NCBI GenBank assembly: GCA_019671005.1
Contig: CM033732.1
Location: 8,340,886-8,404,885 of the forward strand
DNA length: 64,000 nt
From: Hibiscus mutabilis
Taxonomy: Eukaryota; Streptophyta; Magnoliopsida; Malvales; Malvaceae
Direction of reading: 5' to 3'
Part shown: piece by piece, positions 45,411 to 57,253 of the stretch
How the letters are laid out: every line of letters begins with the position of its first letter
Numbering within the stretch: position 1 is the first letter of the stretch
Made by a program: the position numbers and the translations under genes
Notes under the pieces: model-generated
Told to the model about the DNA's origin: nothing
Seen by the model: the letters and a program-made list of their open reading frames with translations, nothing else
Databases searched by the model: none

Positions 45411-47850
45411 TAATTTTTTTAAACTAAATCAATACTAAACAAAATTAAAAACTAAAACTATCTATAAAAAAACTCAATCCATCTACTTTGTTGGTTTTTG
45501 GTCTCTGCGCTCGGTTGTTATTTTCTCTTTTCCTCCCCCTTTTCATTTAGCTTTCGCTTGCTCTACAATTATCATCCAAGAATTAATCACACATCTATTT
45601 TTTTTCTTTTTTCACAAGGTTATTGAGCATGATTTAATCTTTAAACTACTAATAAAATACTAAACCCCCGCTTCTAATAAATTTGTGGCTAAAACGAAAA
45701 TTTTATTGAGAAAGAAAATTTAGTTTCAAATGAGTTTTATATAACCGATGGAGAGAAATTAGCAGGTGAGAGTGATATTAAGTTCAAAAATATTATATTT
45801 GTGATAAAAAAGTTTATGTTTTTTCCAACACAATGGTTAGTATAACAAAACAGAGATAAAATTACGAATTATCAATTGATCTAACCGCGTATAACATTAA
45901 ATTATTTAAACAGATCAAGTATTTAAATTTTAATGTTGTGAATAGAGTAAATTATGTTAGAAATATCATTTTTATAACGAGTCTTTGTAATATAAAATTT
46001 TTATAGATCCTTTTACTTCTTCAGCTGCTTGTAGATGATTTAACTTAAAATGTCTTACTTTCCCCCTATCTTTTTATAAAAGATTTTAAACTACCATTGC
46101 TTAGGGAAAAAACCTCGGAGTTAAAAAACTTGATTGATAATGGATTCAATAATTAATTTAAAAATGTTTCTTAAACACATGAAGCTTAGCTGAAAAGCAA
46201 GGGTTCTGAGATATTTGTATTCAACCCAACCGGTCAATACCACCTTGGATTGGAAGAAACCGGTAGAAATGATCATGGTTGGTGAGTCAGCGGTTCAAAG
46301 CTTCCGGTCCAATGGAGAGACCCATAAACTTTTATATTGAATTACGTCATGCTACTGACTACTCAGAAACTGCAAATCTTGGAATAAATTAGTAATTGGC
46401 TATCATTTGAAAACAAACAAAACCAACAAACAGTGCCATTCCCATATAATTGTGCTCGGTGAACAACACATTTTAATCATTTTATTTCACTCATGTCACT
46501 TATCATCAACTAATAATAGTTCTCTTGTTCCGTTAAAATTATCATTTATTAGTTTTATTAAATAAAAAATATTTTTTATCATTAAAATTGAAGAAAATAT
46601 ATTCTAAAATTATGAATCAATTGGTTTTAAAATATTTAGGCTGGGTTTGTGGTTGTGGTGGCTATGATAAAGGGATGTTTATCAGCCGTAACAACCCCAA
46701 TCAATTTTTAGTTTAGTTCTTAACGAGTGTTTACTCATTTATTTTAACATTCAAACGGACATTTAGCGAAAGTCAAATTTTTTATTTTTGGCTAACGACT
46801 GTTTGTTTCAAACGGGGGTTGGGGACTGCAACCAAAAAAGCTCTAAACATACAATATTAAAATGTTAGGTCATTTAAGTATTATAAAAATATATTGAAGG
46901 AACAAAGGGTAGAAAAAAAAAAAAGGAACAAAGGGTATAGAGAAAGGAAGATTTGATGATCGTTTTTCCTGCCATCGGATGAAAAATCATTTTCTCAGGG
47001 TGGGATGATGATGAATATGAGGTCCTCTTGTTTGGTGGGAAGACGATAATTCATTAACATTATGAAAATTATAGTCGCATTAATTAACAAAATCTTCCCC
47101 GTCAGACATTTAATACTAATGAATTGAGCTGATCGAGTCAAGTTGAGTCAAAAAAATTTAAGTTATTCGAATTTATAAATCATATTTTACAATTAAAACT
47201 TTATTTATTTTTTTAATCGAGTCGAATCAAGTTTTTGAGTTTCTGAACAAATTTAATTGTACATATATATTGATTCATATATATGTATATATGTAGCGGT
47301 GTACATATATATTTTATATGCATATATTTAAGATTGGGCGGTGCACCTATTGATTCTAATTTTAACAGCTTTCTATATGCATGTATAATATACATATATA
47401 TTTCTTCATATTTTCACATGTGATATACATAATATATTATTCAGAATTGACAAACTATACTCGAATATGAAAATTGATCAACTAATTATTAAAAATTTTG
47501 AGTTATTCAAATTTCCATTTCATGACTTAAATTTTATTTAAAAAAATTTTGAGTCAAATTTATAAAATTACGAATTGAATCAAATTAAATCAGATTTTTT
47601 TCTGAAGTCGAGTCGAATTTTGTCTATCCCTAATAGAAAGTGGTACCCTCTTTGATTAGATTAGATACATTCTTAATTGAAAAAAACAAAAGAAAAGAAG
47701 CTTGTCGCTGTTGCGTTTGTATTGTATCGATAAACCAAAATTTTGGGGGAAAAGCCGTGTGTTTTCCAATCAGTCACAAGTCATCTCCTCCTTCCACTAT
47801 CCTTTTCATTTCTCTAAAATAGTAAAAAAGAATTCCATTAGTTTTTTATA
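45411..47850. other. Intergenic, no gene recognised
   Basis: AT-rich with ATATATGTATATATGT tracts near 47270. TAGGGATAGACAAAATTCG, read on the minus strand from 47631, resembles the end of a hAT-type MITE, with GAGTCGAATCAAG-type sub-terminal repeats from 47130, but the other end is not clear. Confidence 0.4.
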
Positions 47851-48756
47851 GGCTTAAAGGCCTCAATAAGTCTTTAAATTTAAAAAAATTAATTAAACTT
47901 TTAATTTTTTTACTCAATTAAGCTTTTAAATTTTAAAAAATAATTTATTTTTTTAACTAATGTTGACCATTAACTTTAATAGTTTTTTTTTAAAATTAAC
48001 ACGTATTGTAACAAGATAATGTTGTTTATCATTTTTAAGAATATCAAATTTTTAAATTTTAAAAACATATAAAAATCAGAAAAATTTTCTAAAAAAATTT
48101 TAAAACAATCCGCAGACTTCTAAAAATTATTTTAAAAATATAAAAAATATTTTTAAATTTCAAAATGTATTAAAAAATAAATTTTTTTTCAAAAGATTAA
48201 ATATTTTTAAAATTTTAAAATTTTAAATATTATTATAAAATTATAAAAAATTAAAAAAATTAAAAAAATATATAAAACAATAAAATTTATTTTGATTTTT
48301 AAAATATAAAACAATAAAAGTTATTTTAAAAATCAAAATCAAAACAACTTTTATTGTTTTACATTTTTTCAATTTATTTTTTATAATTGTATAATAATAT
48401 TTATTATTTTTATTTTTAAAATATTTTAATATTTTAAAAAATTAATATTTATTATTTTGAAATTAAGAATATTTTCATATATTTTTAAAATTATTTTTCA
48501 GAGTTTTTTAATTTTTTCTAATTTTTATATATTTTTTAAAAACTAAAATTTAAAATTTTCTATAAATGACAAGTGGCATTATCCTGTTGCGACACATGCA
48601 AAAAAAAATTTCAAAAAACTCGTTAAAGTTAACGGCCAACATTAGTTAAAGGGTCAAATTATTTTTTTTCTTGAGTTTAAGAACTTAATTAGGTACAAAA
48701 AAATTAAGAACTTAATTAATTTTTTTACCAAAATTTAGGGACTAATTGAACCTAAG
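47851..48756. mobile_element. AT-rich MULE-type MITE with 9-bp target duplication
   Basis: Perfect 9-bp direct repeats TTTTTTATA flank it (47842-47850 and 48757-48765). The ends are inverted repeats of about 130 bases, with left GGCTTAAAGGCCTCAATAAG and right, read inward, CTTAGGTTCAATTAGTCCC. Both lead to a TTAACTTTAA block. The core is extremely A/T-rich. It lies some 165 bases upstream of the HD-Zip start codon and could affect its promoter. Confidence 0.82.
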
Positions 48757-48799
48757 TTTTTTATACCATAAACAAATATCTCTTTTTTTTTCCTCTTGT

Positions 48800-48818
48800 G
48801 TATATATATTTATATAGA
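48800..48818 (+). promoter_or_regulatory. TATA-like region of the HD-Zip gene
   Basis: TATATATATTTATATAG lies about 100-120 bases before the start codon at 48921. It directly follows the MITE, so the core promoter is close to the insertion. Confidence 0.45.
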
Positions 48819-48920
48819 TTCACTTGCATTTGTCAAACGGGATTTGTCGGTCAATCTCTCCCACAAAGCCAAAAAGCAAATAAAAAGGAGTGTTGTAGAG
48901 GAAGAAGAGGGTGGTGGATT

Positions 48921-50183
48921 ATGAGTTTAGGGTTGATGGAGTTAGCTTTGAACTTGGGTGATTCCTCGAAGCCATTTCCGTTTCTAGAGAAAACCCCAAT
49001 GCTATCAAGCAATGATCTAGGGTTTTGCAAAGAGGATGGAGACAACAAAAGGGTTTCTTCAGATCCACCTCTTTACCTTCCTTTTTTCCCTCGTACGCCA
49101 CCTTCTTCTCAGCTTCACCTTCCTTGGCTTACTCATAATCGCTAGTATTTTTTTATCTATGTTAGGACAGAAAACATTCAAGTTTCCTTTTCTTTAACTT
49201 CTTTCTTCAACCTTTAATGATGTTTTATGGGATATTTAGATCTATCTGGGTAATCTTGAATTTTGATTTTATCTTGTTTTATTATCCGACTTGGAGAAGA
49301 TATTAACTTTTTGTACTTTAACATTAGTGCACGAAACGGGTTTGTCAGAAGGACCGGTAAGAGGGTTAGACGTGAACCGGTTACCACTGGTGGTATTGGG
49401 GGATGAAACGGAGGAAGGGGCGGCACAGTCGTCTCCGAAAAGCACGGTGTCGTCTTTTCATGTGGATTTTGGGATTAGAAACGGAGGCAGCAGAGGCAGG
49501 AGAGACATGGAAGGTGAAACCGAAAGGGGTAGCTCGAGAGCCAGTGACGATGAGGACAACGGTTCAACCCGGAAGAAACTCCGGCTCTCTAAAGAACAAT
49601 CGGCTTTTCTCGAAGAAAGTTTCAAAGAACACAACACCCTAAATCCCGTGAGTTTACAAAACAGAAACCGAAACGCTTCTTTTAATCCACTTCCCTTGTT
49701 TAGGGTTCATTTTTTTGAACATTTTGATTGAATTCTCTTTAATGAAAAAACGTTGGTTCAGAAACAAAAGCTTGGTTTGGCAAAGCAATTAAACCTCCGC
49801 CCTCGGCAAGTGGAAGTTTGGTTTCAGAATAGAAGAGCAAGGTGATTAATTCTCCTTTTTTATTTTCATGGTTGTTGGGTACAATAATTGCCGGAATTTG
49901 TTTAAAATATTGGTTTCGAATTAAATGGTACGAAAACAGGACAAAAGTGAAGCAGACGGAGGTAGATTGCGAGTATTTAAAGAGATGCTGCAAAACACTG
50001 ACAGAAGAGAATAGAAGGTTACAAAAAGAACTGCAAGAGTTAAGAGCTTTAAAAACTTCTCAACCATTTTACATGCACTTACCCGCCACTACCCTAACTA
50101 TGTGTCCTTCATGTGAGCGTGTCGCCACCGCTGCCGCCTCCGCCTCTGGCAGAAATACCGATTCCCACTGCAAACACATGTGA
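48921..50183 (+). CDS. HD-Zip class II homeodomain-leucine zipper transcription factor
   Basis: Exons 48921-49140, 49328-49647, 49762-49841, 49940-50183 give 287 residues. The N-terminus has MELALNLGDS with an LxLxL (EAR) repression motif, then GLDVNRLP and SPKSTVSSF, typical of the class. The homeodomain starts at about RKKLRLSKEQSAFLEESFK and includes the recognition helix VEVWFQNRRART. The leucine zipper follows (TEVDCEYLKRCCKTLTEENR). CPSCE, the hallmark of HD-Zip II, follows in TLTMCPSCERVA. The protein should act in the nucleus as a repressor at CAAT-ATTG type sites; Arabidopsis relatives act in shade, auxin and organ patterning. Type is close to HAT14/HAT22 by eye. Introns 2 and 3 are GT-AG. 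Intron 1 keeps the frame only with a GC donor at 49141; the next GT would bring in the TAG and the wrong frame. ATG 48921 is used; ATG 48936 (MELAL) is an alternative. Confidence 0.92.
49141..49327 (+). other. Intron 1 of the HD-Zip gene with GC donor
   Basis: Exon 1 ends CATAATC and the intron begins GCTAGT and ends ACATTAG. Joining C to TG gives a Leu codon and continues as HETGLSEGPVRG followed by LDVNRLP, as expected for the family. The nearest GT (49145) would leave the frame wrong. GC-AG introns are a small but real class; the flanking match to their consensus is weak here. Confidence 0.7.
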
Positions 50184-50397
50184 CCCGGAGCCAGTCCCCA
50201 GCCGACCAGGCCGCTTCGTGAAATCATTGGACCCCCACTTTTTGGTCGATTTTTGTAAATATTTTTTACTTGAAAGAATGTCTTTTTATGGCTTTATTGG
50301 TTCAATATTCCATTTAGAGATTATAATTGAAAATATACCCCCTTTAAATAACATTTAGAAAAATATCCTTATTCGGTCCATGTAAGTAAAATCCGCG

Positions 50398-50720
50398 GTG
50401 TGTCAAACGCGTTTTTTGAACTCGCTCTTCATCATACGCGAATTTAATTTTGATGTGGCAATACTTATCCTTGGCATATTATTTTAAACTATTAACAGAA
50501 TTTACGCTTAGTAGGACGCGAGTTTTGCGAGAATTTGATACGATACGACGCGAATTTATCGCGTTATTCGGATAGAACTCGCGGTTGGCGGGGCGCGAGC
50601 TCCTGGATAATTAGGTGAACGGTTTAAATATTTATTATCGTGTTAAATTTACACAGTACTCGCGTTTGGTAAGGCGCGAGTTTTGGAACTCGCGGTGTAC
50701 AGGATGTGGATTTCATTGAA
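50398..50720. repeat. CGCGAGTT-type short repeats before the mobile domain gene
   Basis: ACGCGAG, CTCGCG, GGACGCGAGTTTTGCGAG, GGCGCGAGCTCC and AAGGCGCGAGTTTTGG occur repeatedly, on a background that is otherwise AT-rich. Related copies (ATGAACGCGAGTT, twice) lie after the gene at 53245-53310. They may mark the ends of a mobile unit or a promoter feature. Confidence 0.6.
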
Positions 50721-50847
50721 TACGCATCCCAACCGGTGCGATTTCCACTATAAAATGCCCTCCAACATTTTACCCCACACCAAATTTCACTCTCTTTCAA
50801 TTTTACTCTCTCTAAATTTCTCGGGTATTTTCTCTTGTTTAATATAA

Positions 50848-53030
50848 TGGCAGGTTTGATAAGGTTGGATCACAAATACGTTTTCGATTATCATCGTAGG
50901 AATGTAAGTTTTATCTAGTTATATTTATTATTTTTATTTTCTTATGTTGTTATTTTAAAATTAAGTCGTTTTAATTTATATTTGTTAAATTTTTTATTAG
51001 GATGAGGTGGAACGACGTCTAGAGGTTTCATACAATCGAATGTCGAATGGACTTCACCCGGAGGTAGAACCATATATTGAGCATGATGGATTTCTACAAG
51101 CATCTAGAATTATTAGAGGTGCGAAATTGGACGTTGATTTGATCAACGCTCTTCTATAGAGGTGGAGGCCGGAGACACACACATTGCACCTTTCGTGCGG
51201 TGAGGCGACCATTACTCTAGAGGACGTCTCCCATCTCTTTGGTTTGCCTATTGATGAAGAGGTTATCACCGGTCACAGTAGTGGTGATTGGTACGACCTC
51301 TGTTTAGATTTGCTAAGGGTTGCGCATGATTCGCTCAACGGTGGGCGGGTAAAACTAATATAGCTGCGAGTCACTTTTAAAAATCTACCGGCTGACGCGA
51401 ACGAAGACGTGAAGAAGTTATAAATAAAGTTTTTAGTTAATTCTAGTAAAATAATTAAATTTACATATGCTAATATATTTTTCCTATTGTAGGCATATGT
51501 TCGCACTCATATTTTACAAATGATCGGTGAGATATTGATGCTTGACAAATCCAACAACAAAGTTCACACGTATGGTTGCGGAATTTGCCTTATTTTGAAG
51601 ATACAGGTAAATCGAGCTAGGGATCGACGGTTTTGGCATCTCTGTTTAGGGAGATGTGCAAGAACACCGATCCTCAGAAGTACAACATTGGAGGTTGTTT
51701 GATGTTGCTTCAGTCATGGGTGTGGTGGAGAATGACGTTTTTACGCCCTCATCTTAGCCAGCCTAGTCCATATATTTTTCCACTGTGTTGGAGGTAATAA
51801 AATGGTATATTTTTTATTATACATTTTTAATATTAAAAGTATCTTGTTGTTTTGTAGGTGGAGCGGTCATTTAATTCATGTTGGTCTTGCCAAGGGTCTG
51901 AGCGCAATCAGACATGATATTAGGAATGAATTCGGGAATCAGGTAACATTTCCAAGTATATTTGTTATTAAATTTATGCAGTATATTTATTTAAATTAAA
52001 TTTGATACATAGTTATAATTGTATATTGTACAATTTTTATGAACACTGTACGCAGATCCAAAAGTACACGGGTGTCTCTCAGAATTTTCAGATGGTACGA
52101 GGCTTGTTTGGACGGCCACTGTACCACTTATCTGCTACGCTATAGTTGAGTGGTATCCGAGCGACCGCGTCCTACGGTAGTTTGGTTGTGTCCAACGAAT
52201 TCCGGTGGAACCTCTAAATTTGGACGAGTTACACAAGCTCACTCGACAAGGAAAGCCCGAGGTAATCTTTTTTTACTCAATATTTTAATAATTTAAACGT
52301 AATTTACATCTAAAAAGCACGCTAAAACTTGTATATTGTTTGATAGGTTGAGTGGGCGGTGAAGCATAGAGATTATATCGCTTATCGGAGTCACATGGCG
52401 AATCCGCAACATCAACCTTACCGGGACTACCGCATGTTTGAGACGATGGTTAGCCCGGATTACGAGGTATAGTTTAGGATGAATGACAAGCCATTTATTC
52501 TAACTCCGAATCATCTATCAGCGTACGCAACAGAACCGCCCACTGACTTAGCAAACGGGGAGAGTACGTAACAACTCTGGTGGTGCTCCATCATCTACGA
52601 AAAGGCATGCTCCTACTTCCTCTGCACCGGGACCATCATCATCTACAGCACCGACCTTCAACTACTCAATGCATTCATCATTTTATCCGCCTTCTAGTTC
52701 GACCAAAGGTTTTTTCACGTATCTTGTTTCAGACCCATATAGTTCTTTTTCGACAATGATTAGTGAGACGTCGAGCATTCCTCTAGCCTACCTTCTATTG
52801 ATGACCAACTTCGGCAGCTGGTTTGTCCACCAAACACTGCTGCAGTTACTTTTCTTCACCGTTGGGCCCGTTAGAACGAGTGGTATTGTTGGATCTAGAA
52901 TTGGGGATGATGATGATAATGATGTTGATGAGCCACCAATTGCTCATTTTCATGCCCGACGTAATCCCAATCGGCCTCGTCGTCCACTGCAGTGTGGTAA
53001 CGGTAGACATAGGCATCATTGGTTTTATTT
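50848..53030 (+). pseudogene. Plant mobile domain (MAIN-like) gene, disabled
   Basis: Exon 1 (50848-50904) reads MAGLIRLDHKYVFDYHRRN. Exon 2 (from 51001) reads DEVERRLEVSYNRMSNG, then ASRIIRGAKLDVDLINALL, a TAG where a Glu codon is expected, RWRPETHTLHLSCGEATITL, HLFGLPIDEE, and LDLLRVAHDSLNGGR before a second TAG. Exons 3 to 6 give VRTHILQMIGEILMLDKS, MCKNTDPQKYNIGGCLMLLQ, FLRPHLSQPSPYIFP, AIRHDIRNEFGN, WAVKHRDYIAYRSHM and PFILTPNHLSAYA. The tail (52650-53030) is Ser/Pro-rich and ends RRNPNRPRRP. This is the plant mobile domain family found in MAIN proteins and in some transposons. Stops and frame changes show it is not functional. Short GC-rich repeats stand on both sides, so it may have moved as part of an element. 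Confidence 0.85.
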
Positions 53031-53229
53031 ATTGTATATGAAACTATTGAACCATATTGTAATATATTTCATTAATATATAAGATTTTTAAGTCGTAACG
53101 ATATTTGTTTTTTAAGTCATAATATATTATAGTTTTTGGTCAATTTTAATTCTAAGACCACATAACAATTTAAATTTTTGTTAATTCTTTCGAATTTAAA
53201 CAAGTTAAATCCATACAAATACGTGTTCC

Positions 53230-53315
53230 AATGTTGGACTGAACTCGCGTCTAGATGAACGCGAGTTCAATTCAATTTCTCTCAGAACTTGCGTCTAGAT
53301 GAACGCGAGTTTGCA
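53230..53315. repeat. Direct repeat with TAGATGAACGCGAGTT
   Basis: Two copies of CTCGCGTCTAGATGAACGCG or its near variant stand about 50 bases apart. They resemble the short repeats at 50398-50720 on the other side of the mobile domain relic. Confidence 0.7.
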
Positions 53316-54362
53316 CTTTAAATATAGCATTTCGGAGAAATAAATTCATAGGTATGGGTTAATGTATCAATTCTATTATAGCTATTCATGATAACAAACG
53401 ACGTATCCAGAAAATTATTTTGCAAAGAGATTTCCCAAATATTGTGGTTTGTTGGTATATGTAGTTGCATTTGTATGATGAGTTCGTGCTTTTTATAGGA
53501 TAACAGTTTTTGTGAGATAGGTGTTTCATGTTTTTGTTCTAGACGAACAACAAATCACAATATCCGGGAATGCGTGTTATTTTTAAATTGCCCACATACT
53601 TCTTATCTTTTGTTCGAGGCTTGCGGGTAACTTATTTGTACGCCTTCATGTTGGAGGCTACATGAAGAACACCGTATGTAACCGTAGTCAAAGCTCCTAC
53701 CATTGTAGAAGATGATTGCTCTGAGGAGCACGAAATCCATAAAGCTTTGGTGTAATCGATCGGTTACACCCACTCGTGGGTTACCGGTTACAATACCTAG
53801 TAGATTACAGCTATTCGTGGGTTGTCAGTTACTAGAAATTAGTTATTTTATTTTGTTGCTTGTACGGATGTTATATTGTGAAATGTAATTTTTTTTTGCT
53901 TTTGTATAATTTAAAATTATGGCTCGTTGTAATTTTACATTTTCGAACAAATAAATGAAATTAGCAAAAGAAACCACGGACATGTTCCGGAACATGTTGA
54001 TGAGCTTCATTAAATAAACGATATAAATAGTTTTTACAATCCGAAACATGTATCACGATTAAATAAGTGATCCTGCAAAGCGATGTTGTTGTCAATAGTG
54101 GCGTTGAATTAGAAGTTAGAATGATATTCCCAACAAAGAAACTCACAGAGGATGTAATTAAGAACTACAACAGAAGCAGACAAATATATTGTTAAATGCC
54201 CTCACAAGTGCGAGGGATGTAACTGAGGGCTCGTGTATCATTATTGAAGAGGCTGAACAACCTGTGAAAGATAACCAGATACGGCGAACCTCATACATGC
54301 TTCGTAGAAAGTCTGAGTCAAGATTATCCTAACTTGGATGTGCACGTACTTTGTGATCATAT
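53316..54362. other. Intergenic, no gene recognised
   Basis: AT-rich with a short inexact repeat of GGTTACACCCACTCGTGGGT and ATTACAGCTATTCGTGGGT at 53762-53825. No coding signal was seen. Confidence 0.4.
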
Positions 54363-55053
54363 TGTAACACTCTTAACGTATACTCGTAGACCGAATATAC
54401 ATTAAAGATGTTACGAAATCATTGTAAGAAATCTTGACTTGAATTTTTTTATACCAAGAATTTAATTTGTAGTTTAACCCCTTTCTCGGTTTTAAATTTA
54501 AAACTATTTTGTCTAGGAGCAGCTAGTTTGACCCTGAATTGGTTTAAAAAATTTATAATTGAATTATTGGAAAAAAAATATAATTCAGGGTGGAAACTAC
54601 GTAAGCTGCCTAGACCCTTTCTTGATTTTAAAATTTTTACGCGATTAGGGCTAAACAACATTTTAACCATACCATGGATTTTGCTATTGTTAACAAATTG
54701 TATTTCTAAACTTGTCTATTCATAAAAGCATATAATTACGTTGTAAACTTATATTGCAGATAGCTCAACTTTAAAATACTTACATGCCCACTAGTCTATC
54801 AAATTATGGTAAGGACATACTTACTGAACTTATTGTAGTAACTTGATTTTTCCCAAGTTTTTGCTTCTCCTCGATAAACGATTTCCAGGAAACATACGTG
54901 TGACATAAGACACACGCTAAGTACAAACTTAGTGAGGTAGTTAAACTTATTTATTTTAAGAACATGAAATAATGTAATACAGTATGTCATATATAAAAGT
55001 GCATTTCGTTTTCTCTATAACATGGCAAGTATATCACAATGTACATATGTCAT
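54363..55053. mobile_element. LTR fragment related to the 38612 solo LTR, cut by LTR2
   Basis: Begins TGTAACACTCTTAACGTA and contains TAGACCGAATATACATTAAA and CACACGCTAAGTACAAACTT blocks in the same order as 38612-39000. It stops abruptly at 55053, where LTR2 begins. The remaining part of this LTR is not seen, because it would lie beyond the Tat-like element. Confidence 0.75.
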
Positions 55054-56775
55054 TGTAGCGAAGGCACGCTAAAAATGAAAACGATGGTGTTTTCGAAGGA
55101 TTTTTGAAAGGTGTTTGGATATAAAATATTTATTCCATGGGGGTTTTAAAGAAACCTTATTTTTGAAAAATGGAGTCGCCACCGGCCACTTAGGTAGACC
55201 GGACACCATAAAACCAGAGATTCAAAAAAGACAGGGTTCGGGAGTCGGTTACGGATGGGGAAGGATTAGCACCCCCACACCGCCCAAAAATTGGTACTTT
55301 AATAATTATCGCTTTATTAATATTGGATTTTCCGGATTAGAGTGACGATTATTTTAAAATTCGGTCCTAATTGCGAATAAATTTTAAGGGCCCGTTATCC
55401 AAGAGTAAACGCCCAACCACTATCACTACGCCCGATCATCGCCCCGTTTACGCTTTCGGATAAAAGAGCACCGCATTAACAATTTATATATCATATGCAA
55501 CTTTAGTGACAAAAATATAAAACATGGCAAAATATTTAAATGCAATAAGTATTGACATAATGTAATACTAATCTAACATAAATAAGATACTAAACTAAAC
55601 TAAACATACACATATACATGTAAACTTAAAATACGAGGTACGTATGAGGGATATATAATAGGGCAAAAGACTACATCAACATACACGATTATAATACGAA
55701 AATAAATATTTACATGAAAACAGGACTGAAATGAAAAGAAATAAACATCAAGATGAAATTAAAGGATAATAATATGCAATTTAAGGACGAAAATGCAATC
55801 ATGATCAAACTTGAAAGGACTGAACTCTGTAATTAGACCAAGGGGCAAACCAAAATGAAAAATTCAAAAACGCGGGATGGTTAAGGGGGTAATTTTACCA
55901 TTTAAAATCTGAATTCGCTAATTTAGTTAGTGATCAAAACGAAATAAAATGGAAAAGAAAAAGGACCAGAATCGTGATTAACCCATGCGAAAACTCAAAA
56001 CGAAAATATAAGGGACAAGGGAGGATTTATGATGTAATTAGACCATTTTTATTTTATTTTAGGTCTATAAGACCCGATAATCGACCCCACTTTCATTTTT
56101 CCTTTCATTTTTTTTTTCAGAGCAAAAGCTCTCGCTTCCTCTCTAATATACCAAAAAACCCAAGCCCCGACCTTTCACCGCCATGGTTCTCGAGGCCGTG
56201 ATGGTCCGGCTACTCGCCACCACCCTCTACGCCTATCGGTTCTAAGACCTAACCTCGACCCTCTTCGAGAACAAAAACTCCATCTTTGAAAGACCGAACC
56301 CCAAAACCCTCACAAAAACCGTCACGCTTTTATTTTGAGACCACCAAAACCTTAGATCTATGGTATTTCGAAGCTAAAAGACAAAGAAGAACCCCCTTTT
56401 TTGTGGCTCACTCCTCAGAGCTTATCGCCGGCAAAGGAAAGGTTCTTTCTTTTTACGTAAACTCTCCATTTTTTATACATGTAAGTAAGAAAGAAAGACA
56501 AGAAGTTTTTTCTTTTACCACTGAACTTGCGTTGCTTTCTTTGTATTTCTGAAGACTTTTGTGATAATACAACAATTTTTGGATTTTCTCTGCCTTCCTT
56601 TTTTTTAGCGTCTATTACATTGAAATATATATCAGATCTGATTTTTTTGGTACTGACAATCCATCTTTTTGGTGCTTTTGCACGCTCTCGAGCGCGCGGT
56701 GGTTGAACCGGCAAGACGGGCGGAGTGGTGTCGGCATGGGGAAGTCATGGTGGTGGTGTCTTCGCCAGATCTACT

Positions 56776-56810
56776 CACGGCCGTTGGATCGATCCGATCC
56801 AACGGCCGTG
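56776..56810. repeat. 35-bp perfect palindrome in LTR2
   Basis: Two perfect 15-base arms (CACGGCCGTTGGATC and its complement) around a 5-base centre. The equivalent in LTR1 is at 655-690 with one mismatch. Confidence 0.85.
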
Positions 56811-56900
56811 ATTACATGGGGATGAGCGGCCTAGATCGAGCCTTGAAATGCGTGGTACTTGCTGGAGATGACGACACGTGGCAGAGGGGTAATGAACGGT

Positions 56901-56925
56901 CTCGCGCGTGCGTTGCACGCGCGAG
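56901..56925. repeat. 25-bp CG-rich hairpin in LTR2
   Basis: Arms CTCGCGCGTGC and GCACGCGCGAG are perfect complements around a 3-base loop (GTT). The CpG content is unusually high for an old repeat. Confidence 0.85.
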
Positions 56926-56989
56926 TGAGCATTCGAACGGTCTGGAGAGTGACATCACACGCGCCAGCTGGATTATCTTGGACTGATCT

Positions 56990-57022
56990 GGACCGTTGGA
57001 TCAAGACTTGATCCAACGGTCC
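56990..57022. repeat. 33-bp perfect palindrome in LTR2
   Basis: Arms GGACCGTTGGATCAAG and CTTGATCCAACGGTCC are perfect complements around a single A. It shares CCGTTGGATC with the palindrome at 56776. A decayed version may be present in LTR1 near 490-530. Confidence 0.85.
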
Positions 57023-57196
57023 AAATGACGGCGGCTGCAAGATAAAAGAGGGTATCGACTTAGTTTTTAGGGTTTTTAATATACCGGGTCGACCAATATG
57101 GGCCTTGTAATATATTTTTGGGTTTTTGTAATAAATTGATTGACTCATAATTAATATTTGGGTTTTATATTTTAAATTTTATTTTACACTAGTCCA

Positions 57197-57253
<57 letters not shown>

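Noticed and set aside
47100..47632. A second hAT-type MITE ending TAGGGATAGACAAAATTCG on the minus strand.
   Set aside because: Only one end is convincing and no 8-bp duplication could be found, so it is left as intergenic.
57197..57252. Regular (TAA)n array considered as a CRISPR-like or satellite array.
   Set aside because: It is a simple trinucleotide microsatellite with no spacers; CRISPR is not expected in a plant nucleus.
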